This document shows, piece after piece, positions 44,861-64,000 of a stretch of DNA of 64,000 bases. Made by a program: the position numbers and the translations under genes. Source of the stretch: Acanthaster planci (Eukaryota > Echinodermata > Asteroidea > Valvatida > Acanthasteridae); NCBI RefSeq assembly GCF_001949145.1, contig NW_019091424.1:316883-380882 (forward strand). The letters are read 5' to 3'. The notes under the pieces were generated by a model that ran no database searches, had not been told where the DNA came from, and saw only the letters and a list, made by a program, of their open reading frames with translations. The number at the start of each line of letters is the position of its first letter. Position 1 is the first letter of the stretch.

Positions 44861-47792
44861 TTTCCCACTGAAAGATTACGCAAGAATCCTCTCCAGTGCT
44901 GATTTGCTTCCTCTATTGAAAATCAATTGCAGATCAAAATTACGTATTGCTTACCGTTGGCACAAACTCGCTCAGATGGTAGACTTACGTTGGAATTCAA
45001 AGACAACCCCGATCCTTTGAATAGATCTTCGGCTCCAGGATATGATCCTTATTCCTACTGTCCTTAATTACTGCTAATTAATGAGATGTCTCTCAACGTC
45101 TCCTTAATTAGCAGGGAAAAACTCTGCTGTTATTAGCAAGAGACTTAGGTTTTAGGTTTATTCTAAAAAGTTATTCAGATTTAGGTTTATTCTAAAACGT
45201 TACTGTAACTTGCCATTAGATTTCGTAATTTACTGGAGCAAACAAAATGGATTTACGTTGCTCATCCCAGTTCTGTGACAAAGGATACTTTTCAAAAGCC
45301 ACCTGCGTTTCGTATTTGCCTCCTTTTCTCCAGTAATTCGTGTATTTCAATAAGCCTATCTAAGGGCTTTGCATGTCTCTTGTTTTTTTTGTATTCAAAC
45401 TCCCGGGTTATTTACTCAGCGTTGCATATGTATAGTTCAATAGGCATCCACGTGGTTATTTTTATGTTGTACACATACGTAAAACCCTCGTATGAGTGGG
45501 GTCTGGTAGCTTCAATGGGTTGACTCGGGTTAGGTCGTAAATCCACAGTCTCGCCTCCCTTGTTTGACACGCAGCACTTAAAATTCAGCTTAGGTCTCGA
45601 CTGCACCCAATAGTGGGCCTGTAGAGAAATGATTTACTTTGGCGTAGTTGGGGGCAGGTTTTGCGTCGCTGTGCATGTGTTACGTTCTTTATGGTGAAGT
45701 CACGCTACGGGTCAGTAATAAGCGAAACTCGCCTGATGTTGTATCATTCGTTTCCACCATCCGTCAGGTTCATACTTTTATTGTAAGTTATGTATTGCTT
45801 TTTCAGATTAGTTACATTTTTGACAAGCATTCTTGACTTTCCTTTTTGGCATTTGGTGTGGACCACAATTAAAGCGCATTAAATAGCATTTGTGCTACAC
45901 GTTATGATAGTGCTATTTGGAGAAAGTGCTGGAGTATTTCATGATATTGTTGTAATATTTGTGCAACCGGAGTCCCGTGCGAAAATTGGCAAACGTCCTG
46001 TGTTGGCTTGCGGTACAATTGAGATATTTTTCAGTACTTCTATGTGTTTTGCAACTAAGATGGATCATTGTACGGTATAGTTGTATCCAGTAGTTCTTTT
46101 GGCTAATATAAATCTAAACCAGCAGGTGCTGTTTATCATGCAACTCCGAATGCGTTCCAACATATCTTATATGACCTGTTCTAGTTAATATTCGCGTGTC
46201 AGTGTTCGAGTATTATTTTACATTTACATATCCATTTTTGTCAATCCTTGCCTCGGGGTAAAATAGTACACAGTTGTTATTAGCGTTTATGAAGGTGTTT
46301 TCAAAGAGAAAATCTTATTTTAATTACGTCCAAGCAATACATTCGTGTTACATGCAAATACATTCCGGAGAAATTTAATCAGTGTTGAATTACCTTGAAC
46401 ACAAGACTGGATGATTCAATACAAATTAATAATGTATCAAGCATTGACAAAACGGCAGCGGGGTGGTTCGTGCACGCGACTAAATTCACGCTCCTGTAAA
46501 TCTGACAGCCAAGCTCACATCAATTAAATGGATGAATTTAAAGTTAATGTACCTTTTATTTAGCTTTCTGTTGTCGCAAATAACCTACAGTTTCTGCTAC
46601 CTACCCTGACCACACTGCTCGTGTGGGCGGGTATAAATGATGGGTGGGAGGTGATCTAAAACACCCCATCTCAGAACCGTGACACCTGTCACCGTCATTG
46701 CCACATCAAAATCAACTTCCTGAGCGACAAATATAAGCAAATGGATCACGTGATAACTACTGAAGCTGCGAATGAAATTTACCTCGGGGCGAAACAGAAT
46801 GATTCTCAAACACAAGTTCACATCAGTCATGTGTTTGTTTTCATCGTGTTCAGTGAATTGTTTACTGAGAGCTATTTGGTACAGTTGTTCGGTATTGTAG
46901 GGATTTTTCCTGGGACTCAGCCGGGCAAATCACTGTTTTAAAAGTTATTCTTTGGTTGTATTATCTTATTCGAGTTTGTTTCCACACATTCCATACAAAA
47001 CAGCTTCTCCTATGGTGGAATGGGCGTGCCCTTGCAAGCATTTGTCTGTCCTACGCCAAGACTTCAATTTGATGTAAAGACGGCTTGCCCACGCGCCCTT
47101 TTCAATGCTCCGTATCTTCACACACGCCCTCTATAGTCCAGTTGGGGACCGTCCCGCGGATCATGGATGTGGGCAGACTAGACAACGTGCACTGACAGGG
47201 CCCTGGAAATTGTCAACGTAGAGCCAAGGTGATTTCTTTAACTAAGGGCTACTTTTCTTAGCCATTTACCAAGTGTTTTTGTCTGCACTAATTTGTATTT
47301 AGTCTGAAGTGTGAGTTTGGCGGCATTGTTTACTCTGAGGACCCAGTAATTTACTTTGGTCTTACTCGACCTCTTGGCATCTTTTTCAAACTTGCAACTC
47401 TCGCAATGCAAGACGTTACCTACAGAGGGCGCGGTTTCCCCGATTGCCGGGCCCCAAGCAAGGGTCCTCGGTCCTCAATTTTCGTCTGCCATTTCAAGAT
47501 TTCCTTTATCATATCCACACATTTACTCATATAAATAACTACCATAACAAAGTCTTGTGTGCGTCAAAACTTCAAACACAGGAACGTTCAACATCAGGGC
47601 TTATTTTATCAGGGAAAATAATTATATTCCACCTCTCTGAGTGTGGTTGGGGACGTGACTGACAACTGATGCAGGGATGGCACAACGATTGTCATGTCAT
47701 CAACTGACGTACTTGACTGGTCAACTATTTGGTTTCTTTTTTAATTTCTGGCCAGATCATGCAACTCCACAACTTGGCTGAGTTGAGTCACC
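44861..47792. other. spacer between the receptor and GTPBP6
   Basis: Should include the receptor 3' UTR and the GTPBP6 promoter. I see a small hairpin at 45071-45114 (CTGCTAATTAA paired with TTAATTAGCAG) and a direct repeat of TTAGGTTTATTCTAAAA at 45152-45168 and 45181-45197. No ORF with family resemblance, and no RNA gene seen. Confidence 0.55.
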
Positions 47793-50700
47793 ATGGCAGC
47801 TCTAAGGATCATGGTAAAAACAATTCTAACCAGAGGGGCACTTACTTCATACCAAACAGCTGTCACAAATTACCAAGTTCTTCCAAGGGCCTTCCGTCAT
47901 ACTTGTCAAGGTAGAACTTATGTTTCTTTGAGACCCAACAGAACAGGTGGAAGGTTCCATTCTCGCGCATCAGCAAAAGTTCAGTTCTTGCATGTGAAAC
48001 TTACACAAGCATTGTTCCCAAGGTCATCGTATCGAACGGCTCATTGCCTCTACCGCAAGCACAAAAAAGCAAAAGGGCACCAGACTACTGAGAGCTCAGG
48101 TTCAAATGAAGCAATTGTTGAGGATGGCTTGGATGAGTCAGAATGGGATGCGATCTTCCTGCAAGAGGACCGCATCGCCGAGGAGGTTGACCCACCTCCT
48201 CTAGGAGGTCACCGCTTCTTAGTCCTCCAGCCCGACCTGAAGGTCAAAGGTACCAAACATGGGCCGGATACCAACCCCCAGCTACAACTCGAGGAGTCCA
48301 TCGCCTTGATCGAGACCATCCCGGGCTGGAAAGTCGTGGAGGGATTAGTGCAAGGGGTAAAGGAACCCAGCAAAAAGTTGGTCTTTGGGAAGGGGACTCA
48401 CACCCAACTGACAGAGATAATCCAATCCAGGCCGGAGATCACTGCCGTCTTCCTGAGCATGGAGAAATTGAGTGCCTTACAGCAGAAGGAGCTTGAAGAG
48501 ACATGGGGAGTCCGGGTGTATGACCGGTGAGAATCACGTTGTGAAGAGAACATTGTAAGAGAGGACCATAGCTACATGTACATCGGGGCAATATAACAGA
48601 AATTCAGAGATACTTTGTACACTTTGGAGATTCTGAAGCTTTGCAATTCTTAACATAGGCTGTTTGATAAAACAAAGGTTTTCAAGCCAATCCATTTACG
48701 TGTTTAACTCTCCCAAATTGTTGGTTGTACCATTTTTTTCATCACTGTGTTAAGTCTCTGAAACCCCCTTATTGTTGCCAATGTACGTCCAGATTTCTGA
48801 AATCATCCATACTTATTTTGTTTTGTGTTTGAATATTTTCTTGTCATCATGAAATGTTTTTGACTTCAATAGATACGCTGTGGTGCTTAAGATCTTCAAA
48901 GAGCATGCTCACACTAGAGAGGCCAAAATGCAAATTGCCTTGGCTGAGATCCCATACCTGAGGTCAGTCTTTTGCTGTATGATTTTAGTCGAGTTCTTAA
49001 GTAGTACTCCAGTGATGCGGTCAGGTACTTGACTTTATTAGCACTGTCATTGCAGAAGGCTTGAATGGAGACTATGTTACTCAAGATGTACTTGTGAAGA
49101 TAAGCTTATTTGGGAATTTGCAATTGTGCATCATTCATAATTATCGATGATGATAAGGGGTAGATCTAATTCCAGAATATCGGGGGAGGGCAAATTTGTT
49201 TTGGTTGTGCCAAAAAAGTTGGAGATATTTTCACGTCACGTCCCTTTAGGGCCTTTCTGAGGGGTGAGCATGGTGAGCCTATTTGGGTGCTTTAATCTGC
49301 TTTATGAAGGAAGGAAAATGAAAAAGACAAAAAAAATTCACCTTTGTCATTTAAAAATAAAAATTGGCTCCCAAAATCTGCTTTAGTTCAATTTCAACAC
49401 TTTTGTTTTCAAGCAAGAAATTAATTGCAAGAATAAGACTTTCGCCATTGATGAATTAGACACTGGTACATCATTTGCGTATTGCATGACCAGAGACCCT
49501 CACAACTTATCCAAATCATGTCAAAATGTGTATCACTATTTTATTTCAATTTTTTTTTTATCAGATCCCGTCTGCGAAATGAGTCTAGCAGCATGGATCA
49601 GCAGAGGGGCGGGCATTCCTTCATCAGTGGGGGAGGCGAGACCTTCCTGACTGTACAGCAGCGTGTCTTGAAGGAACGGGAACAGAAAGTGCGAAAAGCC
49701 CTGGAGCAGCTGAAGAAGAAACGAGGCCTTCTCCGCAGTAGCAGAACCAAGAAGAACTATCCAGTGGTGTCAGTGGTGGGATACACAAACGCAGGTAACT
49801 CGAGCAGGTGAAGAATGCAGACCTCATCCAGGGTTGTTTTCGAGACGTTCTTAAATAACCACCACAAGACCATTCTGAAGTCACACACTGTTGAAATGAG
49901 CTGCATTAAAACTGTTCCTTTGTCATCGTTACTTGTGACTAGTCTTGTGGCTGGTCTGTTGTCTGGTCTCACATCCTAGTGGATCTGCCACAGCCTACAT
50001 GCCTGCCATCATGCTTCAATAGTCTTAATGATAATATTCCTTTTTTTGTACTTGTGTGGTTTCTGTGGAGCCGGTGGGTTGGGTTGTAGCAACCGAGGGG
50101 TGTGTAGGGGAGGTGTGTGGGGGATGCACCATCCTCCCACCCAATAATCAATTCCAAGCATCAGCAAGTAGAGCTTTGGTCTGCAAATGACTCCAAATTT
50201 AGTACATAAATGATATACATAATTCCCCTGAAGCATGGAATGTAGCGTACCATGGATAACTTTGTGAATTTTAGACAACATGAGGTTGTGAACAAGTTAG
50301 AAGACGGCAAATTGACTCTGGCACACACCCCAAAAAAATGCCTTCGCTATGGTACTGCCAGTGGGGGCCTGCAGTTCACTGAGCACCTTGGGAAAACACC
50401 TGTAAGGTGTGGCATCATCAGTACAGAGGTCTAATAGTCCATAGCTTTATGTTTGTCTTCTTTGTATCACTCGAAAATCGGCCTACCCATCTCCATCAGG
50501 TAAGACAACCCTCATCAAAGCACTGACCGGCGACGTCTCCATGCATCCCAAAGATCAGCTCTTTGCAACATTGGACGTGACTGCTCACGCCGGTACCCTC
50601 CCCAACAGGATGCCTGTTATCTACATGGACACAGTCGGCTTCATCTCAGCCTTGCCTCATAATCTGGTGGCATCTTTTTCCGCCACTCTCGAAGATGTTC

Positions 50701-52052
50701 TGCTTTCCGTAAGTCAACTTGATTTTGTTAAGAACTCTTCCATATGTACAAGGCGCAGTATCTCTTTAACCCAGTTTAAGTTTAGGCCTGTCAGGATTTA
50801 TTTATCAAAGTGCATGTGATTTCTATACAATTAGGAATGTTCAGAGTTTTAGATTTGGAGAGTTAGTTGATTGATTTCCTGTGATTGACGTGTTGTGGTT
50901 TAATCGACACCAGGACATCATCGTACATGTTCGAGATATAAGCCACCCAGACACAGTAGCCCAGAAGGAGAAAGTTCTTCAGGTTTTGTCGGAACTTGGC
51001 GTATCTGATTCACTTATGGATAACATGGTGGAAGCCTGCAACAAGGCAGATAAAATTCAAGAGTAAGTTGAAGTACTTTTTTAAACTTCACCTAGGAGAG
51101 GTGAATAAGTGAATTGGTCTGTTGAAGTAGACTTATGTCGTCTTCCACTCTAGGTGTGCGCATTAGTTTTAGTTGTCGTTCAAACAGCATTTTGTAAAAT
51201 GTACCTCAAATCTCAATTACATGTCGAATGCATCACAAAATTTAGATACTTTTTAAAGCCATTCTGCTATTTTATCATCATTACTATTTGGTTTTGTGAA
51301 AATCCAACGTTTAATGCTTATTCTATTCTGTCTGTATCTAAATAGACCTGCTGGAGCAGAGCATGAAACTTCCGGCATTGTGATCTCGGCAGAGACGGGG
51401 TTGGGTCTGGACAAACTCAGAGACTGTATTGAAGCCAGGCTGTTGGAGGTGACCGACATCATTCCTTGCCGACTGGAGATACCAATGAGTGGCCCACATC
51501 TGAGGTAATGCGGTAAATGCTTTGAGCTGGTTTCTTGTCTTTGCCAAGACTCACACCAGGATTTTCTTGAGCGTTTAAAACTGATAATGTGTCATGGATT
51601 GCCTGATCAGTTAGGTACATTGTATTACAAATTGCCATGAAATTCCTTGACATACCGGTTTTAATCAAGTACACCGCAAGTACTCCACATGTATTCAAGT
51701 CCTCGACTGCTACCCCACAAACACATGTTGAACACTTGAGAACCCCAAAAGTTCTCTATGACTACTTTTTCTTTTAATTAGCCTGAAATTCCATCCAATA
51801 TTCCACAGTGACAAAAATCCCATGAACCCTTGCGGAATAGCAACTACTCAAGCTGTTTTTTTCTAATTTTCCTACATTTTTGTTTTGCCCAACTCCAGTT
51901 GGTTGTACAAGGAAGCCACAGTCACATCAACAGAGGCTGTTGGCACCGACAACGATGCACAAACCATGATAGTCAATGTCATCCTAAGAGCTGCTACCTT
52001 TTCCAAGTTCCGGTCGAAGTTTGGAGATTTGCGAAAATCAAGCCCAGGCTGA
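47793..52052 (+). CDS. GTPBP6: GTPBP6, mitochondrial HflX-type ribosome-associated GTPase
   Basis: Seven exons, 47793-48526, 48873-48962, 49565-49794, 50500-50708, 50914-51062, 51346-51504 and 51899-52052, give 1725 nt and 574 residues (human about 516). GTPBP6 is the mitochondrial HflX homologue that dissociates mitoribosomes and acts late in large-subunit maturation. The N-terminus is basic with no Asp or Glu before residue 100, as expected for a matrix import signal. Next come the HflX N-domain (LIETIPGWKVVEG, LVFGKGT, about 160-275) and a coiled linker (REQKVRKALEQLKKKRG). The G domain has G1 GYTNAGKT (347-354, split by an intron), G2 FATLD (373-377), G3 DTVGF (395-399), G4 NKAD (464-467) and G5 SAE (485-487). 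The C-terminal domain contains WLYKEATV and ends in FSKFRSKFG..SSPG, like the human end. The start ATG has a good context (CACCATGG). Confidence 0.95.
50305..50366. repeat. fragment of the CGGCGTAGC-type element
   Basis: CGGCAAATTGACTCTGGCAC then ACACCCCAAAAAAATGCCTT and CGCTATGG repeat the right end of the element at 34017-34079 with few changes. It sits in GTPBP6 intron 3. Confidence 0.65.
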
Positions 52053-52189
52053 TATTTTAGTCCAACTTTGATCATGCATAAGATAACACCTGGATGATAT
52101 TCCATCTTCTACAAGTACATGTATTCCTGTTACATCCAGTGTGTATCAATTATTGTACAGATGGGGATTAGTACCTGCTAATGTTGATT

Positions 52190-52590
52190 ACTTGAATGAG
52201 TACTTCAAAATGTGGATGCATGAAAGTACTTGAATTAGTACCTCATGAAAGTACTTGAATTAGTACCTCATGAAAGTANNNNNNNNNNNNNNNNNNNNNN
52301 NNNNNNNNNNNNNNNNNNNNNNNNNNNNNNNNNNNNNNNNNNNNNNNNNNNNNNNNNNNNNNNNNNNNNNNNNNNNNNNNNNNNNNNNNNNNNNNNNNNN
52401 NNNNNNNNNNNNNNNNNNNNNNNNNNNNNNNNNNNNNNNNNNNNNNNNNNNNNNNNNNNNNNNNNNNNNNNNNNNNNNNNNNNNNNNNNNNNNNNNNNNN
52501 NNNNNNNNNNNNNNNNNNNNNNNNNNNNNNNNNNNNNNNNNNNNNNNNNNNNNNNNNNNNNNNCAAAAAGTATTTATTAGTTCCTGAAAA
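52190..52590. repeat. 25-bp minisatellite interrupted by an assembly gap
   Basis: Unit GTACTTGAATTAGTACCTCA plus TGAAA, seen twice in full before the 285-N gap (52279-52563). Diverged units lie upstream (TACTTGAATGAGTACTTC) and similar words after it (AAGTATTTATTAGTTCCTGA). The gap is probably more of the same array. It lies in the 3' flank, possibly the 3' UTR, of GTPBP6. Confidence 0.75.
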
Positions 52591-52877
52591 ACACTCAACA
52601 ATTGTTAGTTCTGCACTGCATCTTTCCTGTTAGTAAATACGTGTACGTGCTCTTCTTGCTCCCGGGGAATAATGAGCAAACGTTTGACTATAAAGACTTC
52701 CATTTCGATGTCAATTATGAAGTTGCCAGAGTTTTTCTCTATTTTTGTATATTAAATGTATTCAGAGCAGTTGTACCACAGTAGGAATGCATGCAGAATT
52801 AAATTGCATAAGATTATATTTTTGCTTATTTTTTTGTCAAGTTGGAAAAATTGTCAAATCATTTGCACTGTCAATGT

Positions 52878-52883
52878 AATAAA
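52878..52883 (+). terminator. candidate polyadenylation signal for GTPBP6
   Basis: AATAAA followed by AGTCTCAC, about 830 nt after the stop. If used, the 3' UTR would include the minisatellite and gap. Confidence 0.3.
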
Positions 52884-52898
52884 GTCTCACAGTGATGC

Positions 52899-52968
52899 TT
52901 AACCCTAACAGTCCAAAATTCTCCAATTTCAATACGATTTTATATACACCCTAGGGAGTTAGGGTTAA
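52899..52968. repeat. short hairpin with TTAACCCTAAC arms, copy 1
   Basis: 70 bp starting TTAACCCTAACAGTCC and ending GGGAGTTAGGGTTAA, an inverted repeat. The same design occurs at 56001-56059. Non-coding. Confidence 0.65.
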
Positions 52969-53205
52969 ACAGTGATTGTGTCCACTCTAGTCTTTGTTCG
53001 TTTGTTTGTTTTTTGGTCTCTGATTGGTGTCCTTATTCCTTTTAGCAGAAAGATTCGATTTCCTGTAAAACTCACTGATGGCTAAATTCGGTTTGCTCAG
53101 AGCAACTCTGAGAGAAAGAAACACGAATTTAACTGGTAAGAAACATTGAAAAGGGGAAGACAGAGCTATGATGGATAAAAAAAAATTGTCTTTCATCAAA
53201 AGTCG

Positions 53206-53417
53206 GTAGGCGTGTATCTAGGAGAATTTAGGAGGTCTAACCCTCCCGCATCGGACAAAAAAAGATTAAAAAAATAAGAACTAAAGTGCACCAATATCAT
53301 TGTAAACAATGTATGGCATGTAAAATATTTCAGCATTGTTTGCCCTTGTCCGCAAAAAGAGACATTAAAAAAGCTCTGCCCCCCCCCCCTCAAAAATTCC
53401 TGGATCCGGCCTTGGTC
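53206..53417. repeat. MITE-like element with imperfect GGCGTGTATCTAGGA ends
   Basis: Left GTAGGCGTGTATCTAGGAGA, right TTCCTGGATCCGGCCTTGG. The right end read in reverse (CCAAGGCCGGATCCAGGAA) resembles the left. It has polypurine and polypyrimidine patches inside and a C run near the right end. Moderate support only. Confidence 0.4.
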
Positions 53418-54439
53418 GGGTTGGTTTATCCTGTGGTTTATCCAACGGTGCGAAGAAATTCTTATATTTAGGTATAGCGCCCTCTGTTGAAATTTTTCTG
53501 CGCCCACGAATTTACGTCACTTTTTACAGGGGTCATAAATAATGAAGTTAGTCTTTTTTGCAGTCGATTCGTGATATTTAAGATCATTCACTTGTGACGA
53601 CGAGATTATCGCGCACCGATGAAGAAGAATTGCTATATTTTTAAATATCATATTCCACTTAAAGGGCAGTTAACATGTTTCATTGATATTTCATATTTCT
53701 CGTTTTCGAGGACAAACCATGAACAAACTTGTGATGATCTGTAAAGTCTAAACCTGCTCGTAATACGTCTATAAGTGCTTCATTCGTTCGTCTCCTGCCT
53801 CGACCAGTGGTCCCATATTTTTCTAGTTTTCTCCCCTTTTCACGTATTAAAGATTTGTAACTCGTGACAGGTGAAAGGATGAGGCTCTTCTGAAGGCAGA
53901 GGTAAGAGCTTATTTCAAAATCGGTTTCCAGACGCTAACAGATCTATGATACATAAAAATGATGTTTGTTTGCTTAGACATGCAAGAGCTGAGCATGCCC
54001 AAGCGGCCAGCCCACACCGCACCACATGTACATGTACATTAGTCATTAGGACAACATGGTAATCCCGCCTCTTTGATGCGTATGATCACGGAGGTCATCG
54101 TGACGGGTGTCGTAAAGAAATATTTTTCAATGCCATCCACTTGTTCCTTTCAAAGTTTCATTCAACTGAATGCATTTCATTCTCTGTTTGCATGGTTTGT
54201 GGCCCACATTCATAACATTTACATGAGTACATTGTATGAATGCTAATAATAATAGCCCAGTGGCTGTTGTTATGGCAGCCGTAACGCATCTTTCACTTCT
54301 ATCGTTACGGCAACTGTGCAAGCGTACCAACTTAAGCGCAGATTTCGGATTTATTTCCCTTAAAAAATAATCCCCCAAAGCCTCCGATGAGAAAAGAAAA
54401 AAAGATTCCTGCTTAGGCCTATTAGAAACCAACAGTAGT

Positions 54440-54530
54440 CCAAGTGCGGATTCGAACCCACACATCAGGGGTTCCAGACCTTTCACCTTGAGCACCCGGT
54501 CACAAGCATTCAGCGATCCAGGTAATTTTA
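54440..54530 (-). repeat. tRNA-derived SINE head
   Basis: On the minus strand, GGGTTCGAATCCGCAC contains the RNA polymerase III B box GGTTCGAATCC (positions 54448-54458 on the plus strand). About 50 nt upstream on that strand is a tRNA-like segment (GACCGGGTGCTCAAGGTG). It does not fold into an obviously intact tRNA by eye: the acceptor ends do not pair well. A SINE head is more likely than a functional tRNA gene. Confidence 0.5.
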
Positions 54531-55840
54531 AAATACATAAAGCGTTGTGATGATCACATCGCTAATTTTGCTACTGATTGTCAAGTCAGATTGGTTTTTA
54601 CGGTAGTCAATGACAGTGGAATAGTCCCCAAACATGAGGCACTTCCATGTTTTCTTCGACTTTCTCTTGTAATGTTGTCAAACCTCTCTTGAAATATTCA
54701 GTTTCAGTCAGTTGTGACTTTTGACATGTTCATGCTGTTGAACTTTTGTGAAGAATGTCAGTGTAATTAAAGTTTTCAGTTCTAATTCCAAAATCTTGGA
54801 CGTCCAGAAATTGGATGCAAATTTGGCTGAGTGTATCCTAGCGTGGAGAATTTGAATAAATCTCAGAAAACTCCACATTAACATTTAGGAATTTCTTCAA
54901 AGTTGATCAATTCTAATAAATCATTAATACCCCCACTAGCACACTCAACCACAAGTTGGTGAGAAAACTGTTGCATGGTTTTGGGCTGCATTGAAAAAGA
55001 TTTCAGTTTGCATTTTAAAAAAGGGGGAGGGAATCAAGCCGAAATACAATTTCATTGGAACTTTGCAACAGGTTCATAAACCTGAGATATATACATGTAT
55101 GAACAGGAGTCTTTAGAGAGCTTGGTGAAATTTCTCGTATTGTAAAATTCGAGGTAAAAATATTGCTTTTTGAAAGCACTAGAAGCCAAAAATCAAAGTG
55201 CGTTAGTTTTGTTACGCCATGCTACATGTAGGTATCAAAAACACATGCATTATTGAATCGCACCTGAGTGAGGGCGGTCTCATCCTTGTAATGCTTAGGC
55301 ATATCACAGAGATAAGTACATGTAACATGTAAGAATTTCGGGGCACATTTTGACAACTGTTATAATTTGTATGGTATATTGTCGCACTGTAGTGCAGTGT
55401 CCGTTTGACCGTGCTTACTTGTGATTTTTTACTTCAGTTACCCTGTCATTGTATCATCTCATACAGTGCTATCCTGTTATTATATTTGCACTGACTTGTA
55501 TTTGGGAATATGTTGTTGTTTAAGAGATAAATGTCATTTGCTGCAGGCCTGTATATCTGTTTCCTGGATATTGAGAGGTTTTCGTCCACTTTAATTAAGG
55601 GACCGTTCCTCCCGCTTCTGACATGTGACTGGTCCGCTACGTTAGTTTATTTTCAAGATGGAAGTTTCTAGTCATTAATCTCTTGTGACTGCTGAAAAAA
55701 AGCCTTTATTTTCACAAATGTACATGAAAGTGAAGTGATTTACTGGACAGAAGATGCAATGGAATGATCCTGGATATGTAACCAGGCATGTTGCTTTCTG
55801 TCTGCAGGTGTAACCTACGGCAGTATCAGACTAGATCAGG

Positions 55841-64000
<8,160 letters not shown>

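Larger units (their letters stand above)
52053..55840. other. spacer between GTPBP6 and RUNDC1
   Basis: 3.8 kb with no coding gene recognised. It holds the minisatellite and gap, a CCCTAA hairpin, one MITE-like element and a tRNA-derived SINE. TACATGTA words become dense from about 54000 onward. Confidence 0.6.

Noticed and set aside
48527-48530. In-frame stop at 48528-48530 as the end of a 245-residue protein
   Set aside because: The stop is created by reading through the GTGAGA splice donor. The following exons continue the HflX GTPase in the right phase.
54127-54495. 122-codon minus-strand open frame
   Set aside because: It is made largely of the tRNA-derived SINE and its tail, with no conserved protein pattern.

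Overview
The window is animal genomic DNA. Genes are split by GT...AG introns, intergenic DNA is AT-rich and full of short inverted-repeat elements, and there are two runs of N (13210-13339 and 52279-52563) typical of a draft assembly. The gene set (SLC39A8/14-type metal transporter, TSSC4, beta-1,3-galactosyltransferase, an LDLa/CUB/LRR type C LGR receptor, GTPBP6, RUNDC1), the intron sizes, and the frequent TACATGTA and TAGGCCTA words suggest an invertebrate deuterostome. An echinoderm is my best guess; a hemichordate or lancelet is not excluded.

Layout. 818-2449 (+): the last three coding exons of a ZIP metal transporter. 9022-18400 (+): a second, complete eight-exon ZIP gene of the same subfamily. 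The two are tandem duplicates whose similarity continues through introns and 3' flanks. 23064-24242 (-): intronless TSSC4. 25572-26912 (-): intronless GT31 beta-1,3-galactosyltransferase. 29333-44860 (+): a 23-exon G-protein-coupled receptor. 47793-52052 (+): seven-exon GTPBP6, a mitochondrial HflX-type GTPase. 55841 to beyond the right edge (+): the 5' half of RUNDC1.

The centrepiece is the receptor at 29333-44860. I joined 23 exons by hand and the reading frame closes exactly (4935 nt, 1644 residues): signal peptide, eleven LDLa modules (one degenerate) interleaved with five CUB-type modules, an LRR N-cap with four single-repeat exons and a fifth repeat start, a cysteine-rich hinge and a rhodopsin-type 7TM. 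It resembles the type C leucine-rich-repeat GPCRs (relaxin receptors and, more closely, mollusc GRL101).

The genes do not form an operon or pathway: they include metal uptake, U5 snRNP assembly, Golgi glycosylation, cell-surface signalling, mitoribosome maintenance and a RUN-domain protein. Much of the remaining DNA is small non-coding mobile-element debris. By eye I could group it into at least eight repeated or palindromic families, several with two to four copies inside introns of these genes. A 20-bp tandem repeat in the third RUNDC1 intron carries near-perfect DR1 nuclear-receptor sites.
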